Source: Gaertneriomyces semiglobifer
Lineage: Eukaryota; Chytridiomycota; Chytridiomycetes; Spizellomycetales; Spizellomycetaceae
NCBI GenBank assembly: GCA_025558075.1
Contig: JAHLKF010000019.1
Coordinates: forward strand, 1-64,000
Reading direction: 5' to 3'
Length of the DNA: 64,000 bases
The notes below the pieces were generated by a model. The model was not told the DNA's origin. It saw only the letters and a list, made by a program, of their open reading frames with translations, and did no database searches. Below, piece after piece: positions 1 to 10,166 of this stretch. The translations under genes and the position numbers were made by a program. Position 1 is the first letter of the stretch; each line of letters begins with the position of its first letter.

Positions 1-514
1 TGCGTTTGTCTCATGCGACCAATTGAGTTGAAATATGTATGCAGGAACGTATTCAATGACTGTATCCTGAATTGCGGCCACCTTGAGTAGAACGTGATAT
101 GTACTTGGTAATACAACAGAAGGTGCCAAGCATACTAGTGATGCGGCTCAGTTCAGTAAGCGTTTCTTGCGTGCAAGCCTATGGGATTGGGTTAGACATA
201 GGCTCCAATACTCAGTAGCCTAGACATCGATTGAAGCGCCGCAATGGGTCTATCCTATCCAAAATACAAGCCGCTTTCAGTTCTGATGAGTCGGCTAGTC
301 GATGCAAACGCGTGTTTCGATAAATGGAACGCCGAACAATTACCTGAATCGCTTAGCTAATTAAACTCCGCTACCGACCGTCGCGTTCCGCGTATATGGC
401 CCTCTCAGGTCACCGCGAGTAGCCCACATCTTGCTCGCCAGGACTTCCCAGTTGTAGTGCGCCTTGACGTCTCATTCCTACCACTTAACGAATAAGTCTA
501 TTCCTTCCGGCATC
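1..514. other. Intergenic, no gene recognised
   Basis: No open frame longer than a few dozen codons and no RNA gene is apparent. The right part is the upstream region of the PLAC8 gene. I see no convincing TATA box close to its start codon. Confidence 0.6.
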
Positions 515-1168
515 ATGTACCAACCACCAATGCAAGGCGTGCAACCCCAGATGCAAATCGTACAACCTGGGTACGCTCCTCAACCCACCATGGCGACAGT
601 GCCTGGTCAAGCCAACGTATGGAAGTTTGTTGCATGCACATACCTGATTCGGTGCTCATGTTTGCAAATACATCATTAAACACAGGTTGTCGTTGTTACT
701 CAAGTGGTTCAACGCCCGCCTAAGGACTGGTCTCACTCACTGCTCGACTGTTTCGGTGATTGTGCCACTTGTTGTCTCGCAACTTTTGTCCCATGTTTCG
801 TATATGGACAAAACAAGGCAGCCCTGAACAAGCACGAAGGATGCTGTGGCGATTGTTGCCTGTATTGCTGCTGTCCGTGGTGTGTTGGTTCAGGTGGAAG
901 GACCAGTATCAGAGCAAAGTATAATATCACTGGAGATAGCTGCGGTGACTGCGTAAGTGGCATGCTATTAGTCTGCGTCGTTCGTACTTGCGTCCTCGCG
1001 CTCACGCGTTTGAATGTAGTGCGCCCATTTGTGCTGCACCCCATGCGCCCTCACTCAAGAAAAGAGAGAGATCGACGGCATGATTGCCGCTGGAAGTGAG
1101 TACCCATGTCGGAGTCCATTCGCGGAAACTAGATTATTAACATACTCTACGTCATTTCAGTGAACTAG
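515..1168 (+). CDS. PLAC8 family cysteine-rich protein
   Basis: Exons 515-616, 686-952, 1020-1095 and 1161-1168 join in frame to about 150 aa. The first 45 residues are rich in Pro, Gln and Met. The PLAC8 core then shows the family's cysteine clusters: CATCCLATFVPCFVYGQN, CCGDCCLYCCCPWC, and after the third exon CCTPCALTQEKREID. PLAC8 proteins are small membrane-associated proteins; fungal and plant members (FCR/PCR type) are linked to cell-size control and divalent cation handling. An upstream in-frame ATG at 464 exists, but MYQPP at 515 looks the more natural start. The last intron (gtgagt..ttcag) is less sure: without it the protein would read on to a stop at 1161-1163. The family call is firm; the exact physiological role cannot be inferred. 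Confidence 0.85.
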
Positions 1169-1317
1169 TTCTCTGTAGAAAAGTTGGTAATTGATTGAGT
1201 ATACCTAAGTGTTCAATCGATGCACACTGTTTTGGCTGAAATACAAATTGTAAACCTTGACCAATCTCTGTCAATTGGCGCTCGGGCATATACATGAAAA
1301 CATAACATGGCCTACGT

Positions 1318-4300
1318 TCACAGATTCCTGCTGTGTTCTTTACTAATTCTTGCGATATTCAGCAAGTCTTCTCTCTCTCCCGTTTCATCTAACATTCTCG
1401 AGAATTCACCATTCACACGCGCTGATAGTTCCAGCGGTGACCCTGTTTCAATCACTCTGCCTGCAGATAGCACGATAATCATATCATAGTCCATCACCGT
1501 CCTAAAGCGCACAGGATTAGCGAAGAAGGAGAAGAGACGACATTACTCAAATGCTTACCGTAATCTATGCGCGATGCAGAGAACAGTAGCACCTTCAAAG
1601 CATTCGTGCAGTGCTAGTTGGATCTTCCTCTCGGTCTCGTAGTCCACACTAGCGGTTGCCTCGTCTAGGAAGACGACCTTGGTTTTCCGAAGAAGTGCAC
1701 GAGCAAGACAAAGCAATTGCCGCTGCCCTTGAGAGAAATTCTGTCCGTTCTCAGTGACCGTCGACTCCAAAACATTGGTACCATCCTCAGACGCAATGCT
1801 GTCGAGAATGTGAACTCGCTCAAGCACTTTCCACACTTCCGCATCGGAGAATTCATCAAACGGATCCAGATTAGTTCTGATAGTGCCTTCAAATAGTACT
1901 GGATCTTGGGGAATTATCGTAAACCGTTCTCTAACATCTGCGACTCCTAACCGTTCAATATCCACACCATCCACTTCAATCGTCCCCGAAGTGTATGGTA
2001 GGATTCTGAAGAACGCCAACGAAAGCGTTGATTTGCCAGCTCCAGTGCGGCCGACTACACCAACCTTAAATCCTCCTGGGATTTCAAAATCGAGATTCTT
2101 CAAAACGTCTGGAAGGCCTGGCGCATATGCAATCGAAAGATTCCTGGCTTTCACATGCCCATGACTCGGCCAGCTCGATGGTGGCCTGTAGTCTTCGATG
2201 TATCGTGGCGGTTCACTCTCCACTTTTGTGTACTCCAAGACGCGTTCGACGCTGTTCATTCCCATTTCTAACTCGGCATGCATCCGGATCACCCACAGTA
2301 GCGCTTCACTCAACCCCAATGCATAGGCTAGAGAAAGCCCTGCCCAACCAGCCTCGACATCTCTAACGATAAGACCAATGCCGCACCCCAGCATCACCAC
2401 ACTACCGATAAGGTCGGTGCGGAGGCAGAGCCACCTGTTGGAGGCCCAAAGCAGAAAGTATGCCCGATGGTTGGCGTCTACGTTATCTCTTTGTTGGGCT
2501 GAAAATCGGTTCTCGGCATGGAACGCGCGTATAGTGGTTACTCCCGCTAAAGTCTCGGAAAATTGATTGAAGATTGGAGAACGGGATATACTTTCCAGCC
2601 GCTTCAACTCTCGTGACACGTTCAGATATCTCGCTGCAATCGCTTTATATATCAAGGAAATTGGCATCATCGCCACCAGGAAAAAAGGGCTGACCCAGCC
2701 GACAACCCCGAGAGTATAGAAACCCTTAATTACTTGTTGGAGGAAAGCGAATATCGTCCAACTTAGTTCAGTGTCAATGTGCTTCAAATCTTTGGAGAAT
2801 CGGTTGAGGATACGACCGAGGGGTGTAATCTCGAAAAATCGCAACGGTGATCGTAAAATTGCTTTGAGTAGATCATTGTGCAATCTCCGTGACGCACGCA
2901 TACCAACCAAGATATTGTATGCCGACAGAATCGCAGAAGACGCAATGAGTAGAAGGCCCAACAGTCCATATACGGTCATATAGTAGAGCGTGTCCGGTAC
3001 AGTAACCGCTTCGCGCGTGCTGACGATGCTTTGAGCGTGAGTTGTCAGTCGCCAAGGCGAACTCCTCCATAAGTACATGCCCTCAGTTTTCAGAGCCCCT
3101 ATGTGATGAGAGACAAAATTGGCCTGTTCGACCCCAGCATCCGCCCATTGCTTCAACCACCAATCGGTGGCAAGTTGGCTGAAGTTCGCCACTATTAAAC
3201 ACACGGTAAAGCAGAACAAGGCACCAAGTCCACCACACGCACGAATGTACGCCCAGTATACGTAAGCCTTAACGTTGCCAGTAGCGCGCTCTTCATCTTC
3301 AACCAAAGTGGTGCCTTCACCTTCCTTCGATGCGGCATTCGGCATAGGTATATCCGGTTCGTCGATTTCAGTATCAATTGTATCATCCATTTCCTGAATG
3401 TGGAGATTCAAGTTATGAACCCCCTCTGCCCGAGGGTCTTTCACAACCTCAGCCGGCAAGCCACGAGTAACAATTTCGCCGGCACTCATATAAACGACGT
3501 AATCTGCCTTGGGAGCACATATCCCTACGTGGTGGCTGACTAAAATCCTAGTTCTCCCATTCATCCATCCTAAGATGCACTTGTTAAACAAATGCTTCGC
3601 GGTAGGCGCATCCACTGCTGCAAGCACGTCGTCTAATAGTACTGTCTGGGCAAACGAGTACGCCGCTCTTGCCAACGATATTCTGGCCTTTTGCCCTCCG
3701 GACAGGTTGACACCGCCTTCACCAACCTCTGTCAGATCTCCACCTTCTAAGATCTCAAAGTCCCTTAAGAGCGCACAGCTTTCTATAACCTCCTGGTAGC
3801 GAGTCTTATCGTAAGGAGTTCCAAAAAGGATGTTATCCCGAATAGTAGCGTGTATGAGCCATGGTGTCTGTGGCACATATGCAGTTGATTGACACGGAAA
3901 ATACGTTTTCCCCGCAACAGGTTTTAGTTCTCCAAGAAGAGCAAGTAAGAAGGAGCTCTTGCCAGCTCCTGTCCCACCTGCGATGAGGGTGAGCTCACCT
4001 ACAGGGAGACTGATGTCGAGATCCTTCAATCTGAATATCGAGCCCCTAGCGTTTACCTCGGGCACGGAAACAGCACCATACTCGACAGTAGCAGTATTCA
4101 ACAGCGGCGCGTTTTCATCGTTGGTCTCCTCGGCAACTTGTGTTCCGGCAGCGTCCTTTCCCTCATCACTTCCGTAATGAACAAAGGTAGCATGCTCAAA
4201 GCCGACCTTCTTATCATTGGTTTCTTCCTTGTCCATTGTGAATTTCATCAGCTCTTCTTCACCCAAAAAATCCTTGATACGTCTAAAGCTCACAGACGCT

Positions 4301-6160
4301 TGTGCCAATTCCATCATTAACCATGGGACTTCACTAAGCATATTGGCGATCTGTTGCAAGAGCGCAATCGACGTAAAAGCGGTCCGAGCGTCGAGAATAT
4401 GTCCCCCCACGTACGTGTAGCAAAGAAAGGTGCAAAAGGTAACGAGCACAGAGCTGGCAAAGGACATGCCAGAAAAACCGATAAAGCGATAGTAGAAGCT
4501 CCTTAAACGTGTGAGTTCAGTCTCGCGAACTTGAGATACGCGGTCTTCAAAACGTGGCTCCCATGCAAAGTATTTGATAATGCGGATTCCGCGAAACATT
4601 TCGTTGGTGACACTGACTCGCCGGTCGGTCGCACTCATCAAAACGTCCTGGACTTTGGCAACTTCCTGGCCTAACACGGTGCCCAACAAACACGAAATCG
4701 CGATGACAGTGACGCCGGCGAGCGCCGCCCAGCCGACTGTATAGAAAAGACCGATGATAGCCAAAGAGCCCAGGAGGGGTAACTCAATTACGAAACGGTG
4801 GCTGTAGGAAAAAATCATCTCAAGCCGACTCATGTCAACGGACATAAGCGTAACCGTCTTGCCTGTGCTACTTTGGTCGCTGCCAGTGTCGCCTCCACCT
4901 GGTTGGGCCCCTGTCGTCTTCCGCAAGCTTTTTCGATATATTGCGTCAATTAGGGAGCTTTTAACGAGGAGTGTGACCCTGCGTCCCGTATGAAAAAGTT
5001 GAGCGGCGAACAAAGGCCGGCTCACCGAGCTGATGAACATTCCGAGTATGAGGATCCAGCCCATGGTCGTGGACTTTTGAGGGTTGGAAATCCACCCAAC
5101 GATCAGGTTTAGGAACAACGGACCCGCCAAGGATAACGTTGAGAATGCAACGGCGCACATTAATTGGTACGCCCAAGTGTACTTGATCAAATGAAACAAG
5201 TGCACGTGTAAAGGCTTTTGAGGATACTTTTTCTGGATGGATTGAAACTTGTTGATAATGGTCGCGGAACTGTCCTGGGGAGCCAAGTCGTAAAGATCAC
5301 CGTCCTGGAGAGGTTGACGGTTGCCGAGTACGATGAGGCGGTCTAACCAGAAGAAAAACACGCGAGAGATGCGAGAAGAGTCAAACTCTGGCCATGGCTA
5401 GGGATATGCGTGAGAATGGAGAAGTTCGATGTGCGCTTGTTGGCACTACGTCAATTGTATGAAACACATACCGGTCTACTGTCAGTTATCGTGCGTCCGC
5501 CATAGCAGTCCTGCCTGAACCTCTGATAAGAATCTGTTGCGACCAGTAATGTAACGGTGGCGAATGAGATGTGGCCCCATACAAACTCGCCGGTGATTCC
5601 GTCGCTCGGCAGCACTTGTCTCGACATATTTAGGAATCGATGCATCTCTCCAGCAAAGCAAAGTGCAAAGAACAGCCAGAGCGGTTGATGATATATGGAA
5701 AGGTCCTTGGATAGGTTTGCAGAACGCATCGCGATATAGCTGGCTATGATCTGTGGTCAAATGATTTCTTCCAGTAAGTAACCATACAATGCAGTCGCCC
5801 TTACGCAGCACAACAACCTACCCAACCAATTATTGCCGTCACATCCAGGCATGTCCTTTTCCAACCTAGCCCCAGATGGAGCGCGAGGTCGACCACGGTA
5901 CGAAGAACCATGACCAAGCATGCGGCGACGGTCAACTTGTCCAGCCATGGTATTCTACCGCTTTGATATTCTGCCTGTTGGTCTTCGCTATCCGCACGTT
6001 CATCCATGGACGGTCCATCATCATTAAGCGGGGTATAGCCGTTCACGTTAGTCTTTCTTTGACGCTTTAGATATATGGCAGCTCCAGCAAGAATGATATA
6101 TGAGGCCGGTATAATGGACGCCAGTGCGTCCGTATCGAACATGATAGATTTGGGATCCAA
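1318..6160 (-). CDS. ABCC/MRP-type full ABC transporter
   Basis: Exons on the minus strand are 6160-5805, 5739-5472, 5397-1559 and 1501-1318, in frame, 1548 aa. The N-terminal 200 residues carry several hydrophobic segments resembling the TMD0 extension of long ABCC proteins, followed by the linker and TMD1-NBD1-TMD2-NBD2. NBD1 has Walker A GGTGAGKSS (about residue 680), signature LSGGQKARISLA and Walker B LLDDVLAAVD, with Asp in place of the catalytic Glu, as is usual in ABCC NBD1. NBD2 has GRTGAGKST, signature FSQGQRQL and FLDEATASVD with a proper Glu, plus the H-loop IAHRLR that is split by the last intron. So only the second ATP site should be fully hydrolytic. By family it should export glutathione conjugates or other organic anions at the vacuolar or plasma membrane; the substrate is unknown. 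A start at 6142 (MFDTDAL) is also possible. Confidence 0.93.
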
Positions 6161-6728
6161 GCTTGGGGTAGGTAGACAGAAAATAATATTTTCGCCAGGG
6201 ACTGATCTATCGTGGGTGCTCTTTCTACAATTTCGAGAATAGAATCTAATTCCCTATCTAGCGCCAGCGATGAGCTTGCTGCAGAGGGGTTTGAGAGTGC
6301 GGGGCGGAGGTATTTATCAGGAGTCGTCACCGATCTAAACCAGAATCAGCATCATGAAAGGGACGGGGAGAAGTCACAGAACGCTGCTCCTCCGCTGGAA
6401 ACGATGTTCTGTCTTTCCACGAGCTCGACCTGAGAACCCCTTCCGAGGCTTCCGTTCCCAACCCACGTCGAACCAACCTCGACGATGTTTTTAAGAAAAA
6501 AAAGCGGTGTGGGGAGGTTTATTAGCGGGCGGGGCAGCCTTCCAAAATGCGCGGCGCGGGGAAAAAGTTTTTAGGATTTATCGCAACGAAGATTCTTATC
6601 ATCGGTTTGCGTTGCCTATTATATAACAACAACGAGCAGAAGGAAGCGATTGAACAGTAGCAAGTGTATCGTATTGTAGTGATGATGCGTGCAGCAAAGG
6701 ATAGTCTATACAAAGTCTATGAGACAGT
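6161..6728. other. Intergenic between ABCC start and MAPEG end
   Basis: This is the promoter side of the ABCC gene and the 3' side of the MAPEG gene. It has an A-run near 6493-6502 and a few short open frames without recognisable content. No RNA gene seen. Confidence 0.5.
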
Positions 6729-7512
6729 TCAAGGCTTGCCGACGAGGGCATTGGCTGCAGCCCACATGAGCTTGATGCTGATTCCGAAGCCACCGAACCA
6801 GACCAGCGACCTTGCCCCGGACATGGCAGGGGTAACGTTGACAATGTACACAACGTTGTAAAGGGCTCGGGCAATCAAAAAGTAGAGACTGGAAGTGTTG
6901 AGCGTCTCGACAGGAAGCTTGGCGTAGTTGGCTGCCAGCTATGAGGGGTTAGGAATGTCAACGGAAACCATCACAGTACAATGCAAACCCAACACAGGCT
7001 GCCATGAAAAACAGAGATGTACGTACAATGGCAGCGGAAAAGAATGTAAAGGCTTCAATGCCGTTCGCGTGGGCACCATTGGCGCGCATCACCATGTCGT
7101 AGCTCTGTGAGAAAAGGCTTGCTTAGGCGGTGACCCATGATATGCCTGAAACCCGGCAAAGGGACCCGTGGAAGACACTCACGCCCTTGGTCATCCTTTG
7201 CTTAAGCGAGTCCCACTGATTCCTAGGGTTGACACTGTGCAGGAAAACTGGTGAGCAGTGTGCAAGCAACAGCAAAGGTGCTCATATCCGTACTTGTTGT
7301 AGCCGGTCTGACGAAGGATCAAGCCGGTTCTGCAGGACAACGAAAGACAATTGCTGCGTTAGAATGAAAGCTCATTTCGACAAGGCAGCCGCGATAGAGC
7401 GCACACTCGCAAATGCTGGCATGCGAATTGCGCACCTGAAAACTTGAGGAGCAAACGCCAAAGCGAGGGCGCCCAGCATTGCGTGGACAGAGTAGTTGGG
7501 TTCAGCAGCCAT
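6729..7512 (-). CDS. MAPEG family membrane protein
   Basis: Five exons (7512-7436, 7329-7294, 7234-7183, 7104-7027, 6938-6729) join in frame to 150 aa, the normal size for the family. Motifs seen: MLGALALAFAPQVFRTG in TM1, NPRNQWDSL, then RANGAHANGIEAFTFF matching the MAPEG core pattern RAxxAHxNxxExF, and near the C-terminus ARALYNVVYI. Four transmembrane helices are expected. MAPEG enzymes are integral membrane glutathione S-transferases and peroxidases or relatives; this short form is close to the poorly characterised MAPEG members of fungi and bacteria, so the reaction is uncertain. The second exon is only 36 nt and the third 52 nt, so the gene is invisible as a single reading frame. It is divergent from eS6 across a 439-bp shared promoter. 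Confidence 0.88.
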
Positions 7513-7650
7513 TGCGACGTCTCTCCTTTGTTCAATAGTACAAAATATGCTGTCCCTGCTCACTAGTAACCGGTTGGTGGGCAGCTCACTCACTTACTTG
7601 CTGGGATCTTCATCGCCAACTGACAGGCGTGCGCGTCACGTATCAATAAC

Positions 7651-7703
7651 TGTCATGTGAGACATGTCATGTGTTGTCATGTGCTATGCATAATTGTCAT
7701 GTG
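7651..7703 (+). repeat. Four-copy TGTCATGTG cluster
   Basis: TGTCATGTG occurs exactly four times in 53 bp at 7651-7659, 7665-7673, 7675-7683 and 7695-7703. The core CATGTG is an E-box-like hexamer of the kind bound by bHLH factors. The spacing is irregular (14, 10 and 20 bp between starts). It lies about 140-190 bp upstream of the MAPEG start and 250-300 bp upstream of the eS6 start. Confidence 0.6.
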
Positions 7704-7790
7704 AACGAGACCACGTGAACAAACGTTCGACTCGCAAGTCAAAAGAAAACGCGACGCGGGTACGCGCTTTGCATGGCTGTGCCTGCGTGT

Positions 7791-7800
7791 AACCCTAACC
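7791..7800 (+). promoter_or_regulatory. Telomere-repeat-like AACCCTAA box (Tbf1-type)
   Basis: AACCCTAACC lies 152 bp upstream of the eS6 ATG. Telobox sites of this kind are known Tbf1 targets in ribosomal protein gene promoters of several fungi. Use here is inferred from the sequence and location only. Confidence 0.5.
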
Positions 7801-7951
7801 CCCAAATTTCTGCAGTTGCAAGGCCGTCGGCCGACGCTCAGCGATGCCCTTTTGGTTTCTTTTTTTCCTCCTCCTTTCTCCTCCACTTTGGCAACGAGAG
7901 GACTACGGCCAGAGCGTTGTTGCAACTGACCCCTCAACACAGCATCTCAGA

Positions 7952-9391
7952 ATGAAGGTGTGTATCTTGTCCGCTAAGAGGAGACTTTGAAAGTTTGAGA
8001 ATTGGGACAGAGGATCCCGGTCTAGCCTGCGTGGAATGGAACGACGTAATGCTTTAACTGTGGAACGATCTCAAGTTGCTGAACGAGAGATCAGAGGAAG
8101 TCGAGAGGAAGCAATTTCGGAAGGATGCTCCCGGAGACCTTTCACGCAATACCTGATAGGTCGATGTTCCAAATTTGCACTTCGAGGGATCCCACAAAAC
8201 CGACAACACATTTAAACATCTATCTGCATACCGACAACAGGGCCTTGCGTTGAAAGGGCCGCGTTAAGCATGGTGGATGTTCTAGTTAAAAGATCTCGGT
8301 TGGGAGCGGCGATATCAGAGGACAGATGCTGTTTTTAGCGAACGTTGAGCAGGACGGATGAGCCACCATGGATGGAGGCCGCGATGCGCTCATCAGCTCA
8401 TCAGCAAGATGAATGAAGAATGGACCACAGAGAGCGCTTAGAGGGCATTTTCATCATCAGAAAAACACCTTTTGCTGAAAAACTGTGTTAATACTCTCAT
8501 TCCGCTTTATAGTTGAACATTGCATACCCCGCTTTGGGGACCCAGAAATGCATCGAGGTCGAAGATGAGCGCAAGTAGTGAGTATCCTGCTGCCTAGCGT
8601 CACAGTTTGGCGCCTCGCAGTCGGTCATGCTAACCGTGGCGACCTCTGCCAAACAGCCGTATCTTCTACGAGAAGCGCATGTCGACTGAGGTCAAGGGTG
8701 ATGCTCTTGGTGACGAGTTCAAAGGCTACGTCTTCAAGATCACTGGTGGAAACGACAAGCAAGGTTTCCCCATGAAGCAGGGTGTCCTTGAGGCTCGTCG
8801 TGTCCGCCTCCTCCTTTCCGCCGGTCACTCTTGCTACCGCCCTCGCCGCACTGGAGAGCGCAAGAGAAAGTCTGTTCGCGGTTGCATTGTCGGCTCCGAC
8901 ATCTCTGCCCTTTCCCTCGTTGTCGTCAAGCAGGGTGAACAGGACATTCCCGGTCTTACCGACACCCAGGTTCCCAAGCGTCTTGGTCCCAAGCGTGCAT
9001 CCAACATCCGCAAGATGTTCAACTTGACCAAGGAAGACGACGTCCGCAAGTACGTCATCCGCCGTGAGATCCCCGCCAAGGGTGACAGGAAGGCATACAC
9101 CAAGGCCCCTAAAATCCAGAGGTTGGTTACTCCCCGTACCATCCAGCGCAAGCGTCACCTCCGCGCCCTCAAGATCCGCCAGGCCGAGAAGGTCAAGGAG
9201 GTAAGCTTCAAGTTGAATTTGGGTTTTGCCCGAGATTTTCCCACCTGTGCTAATGTGCTATTTGTCATCGTCAGGATGCTGCCGAGTACGCTCAGATCCT
9301 TGCCAAGCGCATCAAGGAGCGCAACCAGAAGCGTCAGGAGCTTCACATGAAGCGCCGTCTCTCTTCCACCCGTCAGTCCTCCAAGCAATAG
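7952..9391 (+). CDS. rps6: Small-subunit ribosomal protein eS6
   Basis: Exons 7952-7957, 8513-8577, 8657-9200 and 9275-9391 join in frame to 243 aa, the usual eS6 length. The first exon is just ATG AAG; after the 555-nt intron the protein continues [21 protein letters not shown] and then [20 protein letters not shown], as in other eS6 proteins. The C-terminus [13 protein letters not shown] keeps the basic-serine S6-kinase/AGC-kinase target region. eS6 sits in the 40S subunit and is phosphorylated downstream of TOR signalling. The first intron is by far the longest in the window, typical of ribosomal protein genes with a regulatory first intron. The C and G at wobble positions are strongly favoured, consistent with high expression. 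The AACCCTAA box upstream fits ribosomal protein gene control. Confidence 0.97.
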
Positions 9392-10166
9392 CTATCGCTT
9401 TCTGCATTGACCGTGTAAATAGGGGGACCGGTGGTCCGATTAGGATAATGTCTTTGATCGGATCATAATAAGAAAAAAAAGTGGAAAAAATGTGGAATTT
9501 GTGCCAAAGTTCTTTGACGTTATTTCTCGGTTGGTTTGACTTAGAAGCCGATTAACTGTCCGTCGTTTGTTGTCTTTAGGTTATGTTCAGAACATATTCC
9601 GTGGTTTCTTATCTTGCGATATATTCAGAACGTATATATTCCTAGGCTGTTTAGCTCATAAAGAAATTCCATTCGTCGTTTTTTACCTTGTCATTATGCT
9701 CAGAACATACGATACAGTTGTTCTTCAAAAGGTTACTTCTGTAGCCTTAATTCCCGAAATGTTTTTGCCTTGGCACTGTCGCCGTTTTGTCAACTTCAGT
9801 CAAATGGCGAGACTATCGCGAAAATGATGAACCAACCGACGTAAAAACTTGGAGATTCGCGGCTAAAGGGGTCATTTAACGGCAAGGAAGGCGTAAGTTG
9901 GAGGTGCTCAGGTAATTTGAAATCCTGTATGTCCACCATCGACTATGCCTTGGAACCATATGTTGTTGTTGTGAACCAAGAACGACTAGATTCAAACAAG
10001 CGACCATTACTGCAGTTGTAACGACCAGGTTCAAAAAAAAAGGCGCTCGTAATGTTTAGTTCAATCAAAATCAAATTTGTACAGGAATCAATGAGGTACC
10101 TCAATGCGGCACCACTCTATGTCTAAATATCATATACAACAATCCTATTCTGTCTGGTAATCTGTT
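9392..10166. other. Intergenic, tail-to-tail between eS6 and vWD protein
   Basis: No gene recognised. It contains A-rich 3' UTR-type sequence after eS6 and three spaced near-palindromes described separately. Confidence 0.6.
9582..9709. repeat. Three near-palindromes (TATGTTCAGAACATA type)
   Basis: TATGTTCAGAACATA at 9582-9596 is a perfect inverted repeat around a central A. A diverged copy (tatattcagaacgtata core) lies at about 9620-9638 and a third, TATGCTCAGAACATA, at 9695-9709. The sequence before the first and third copies also matches loosely (CGTCGTTT about 22 nt upstream in both), so copies one and three look like a longer diverged direct repeat. All are just downstream of the eS6 stop codon. 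Confidence 0.6.

Larger units (their letters stand above)
7513..7951. promoter_or_regulatory. Divergent MAPEG / eS6 promoter region
   Basis: The region holds four copies of TGTCATGTG (starting at 7651, 7665, 7675 and 7695), a CCACGTGAAC at 7711-7720, an AACCCTAACC element at 7791-7800 and a long CT-rich tract at about 7857-7893 before the eS6 start. These are listed separately where they matter. Confidence 0.6.

Noticed and set aside
8405..8480. C/D snoRNA in the eS6 intron
   Set aside because: Box-like words are present but there is no terminal stem outside the boxes and no identified guide; left as a check only.
8625..9158. 177-codon open frame antisense to eS6
   Set aside because: It is a mirror of the strongly biased eS6 codons; eS6 itself is certain and the antisense protein has no recognisable features.
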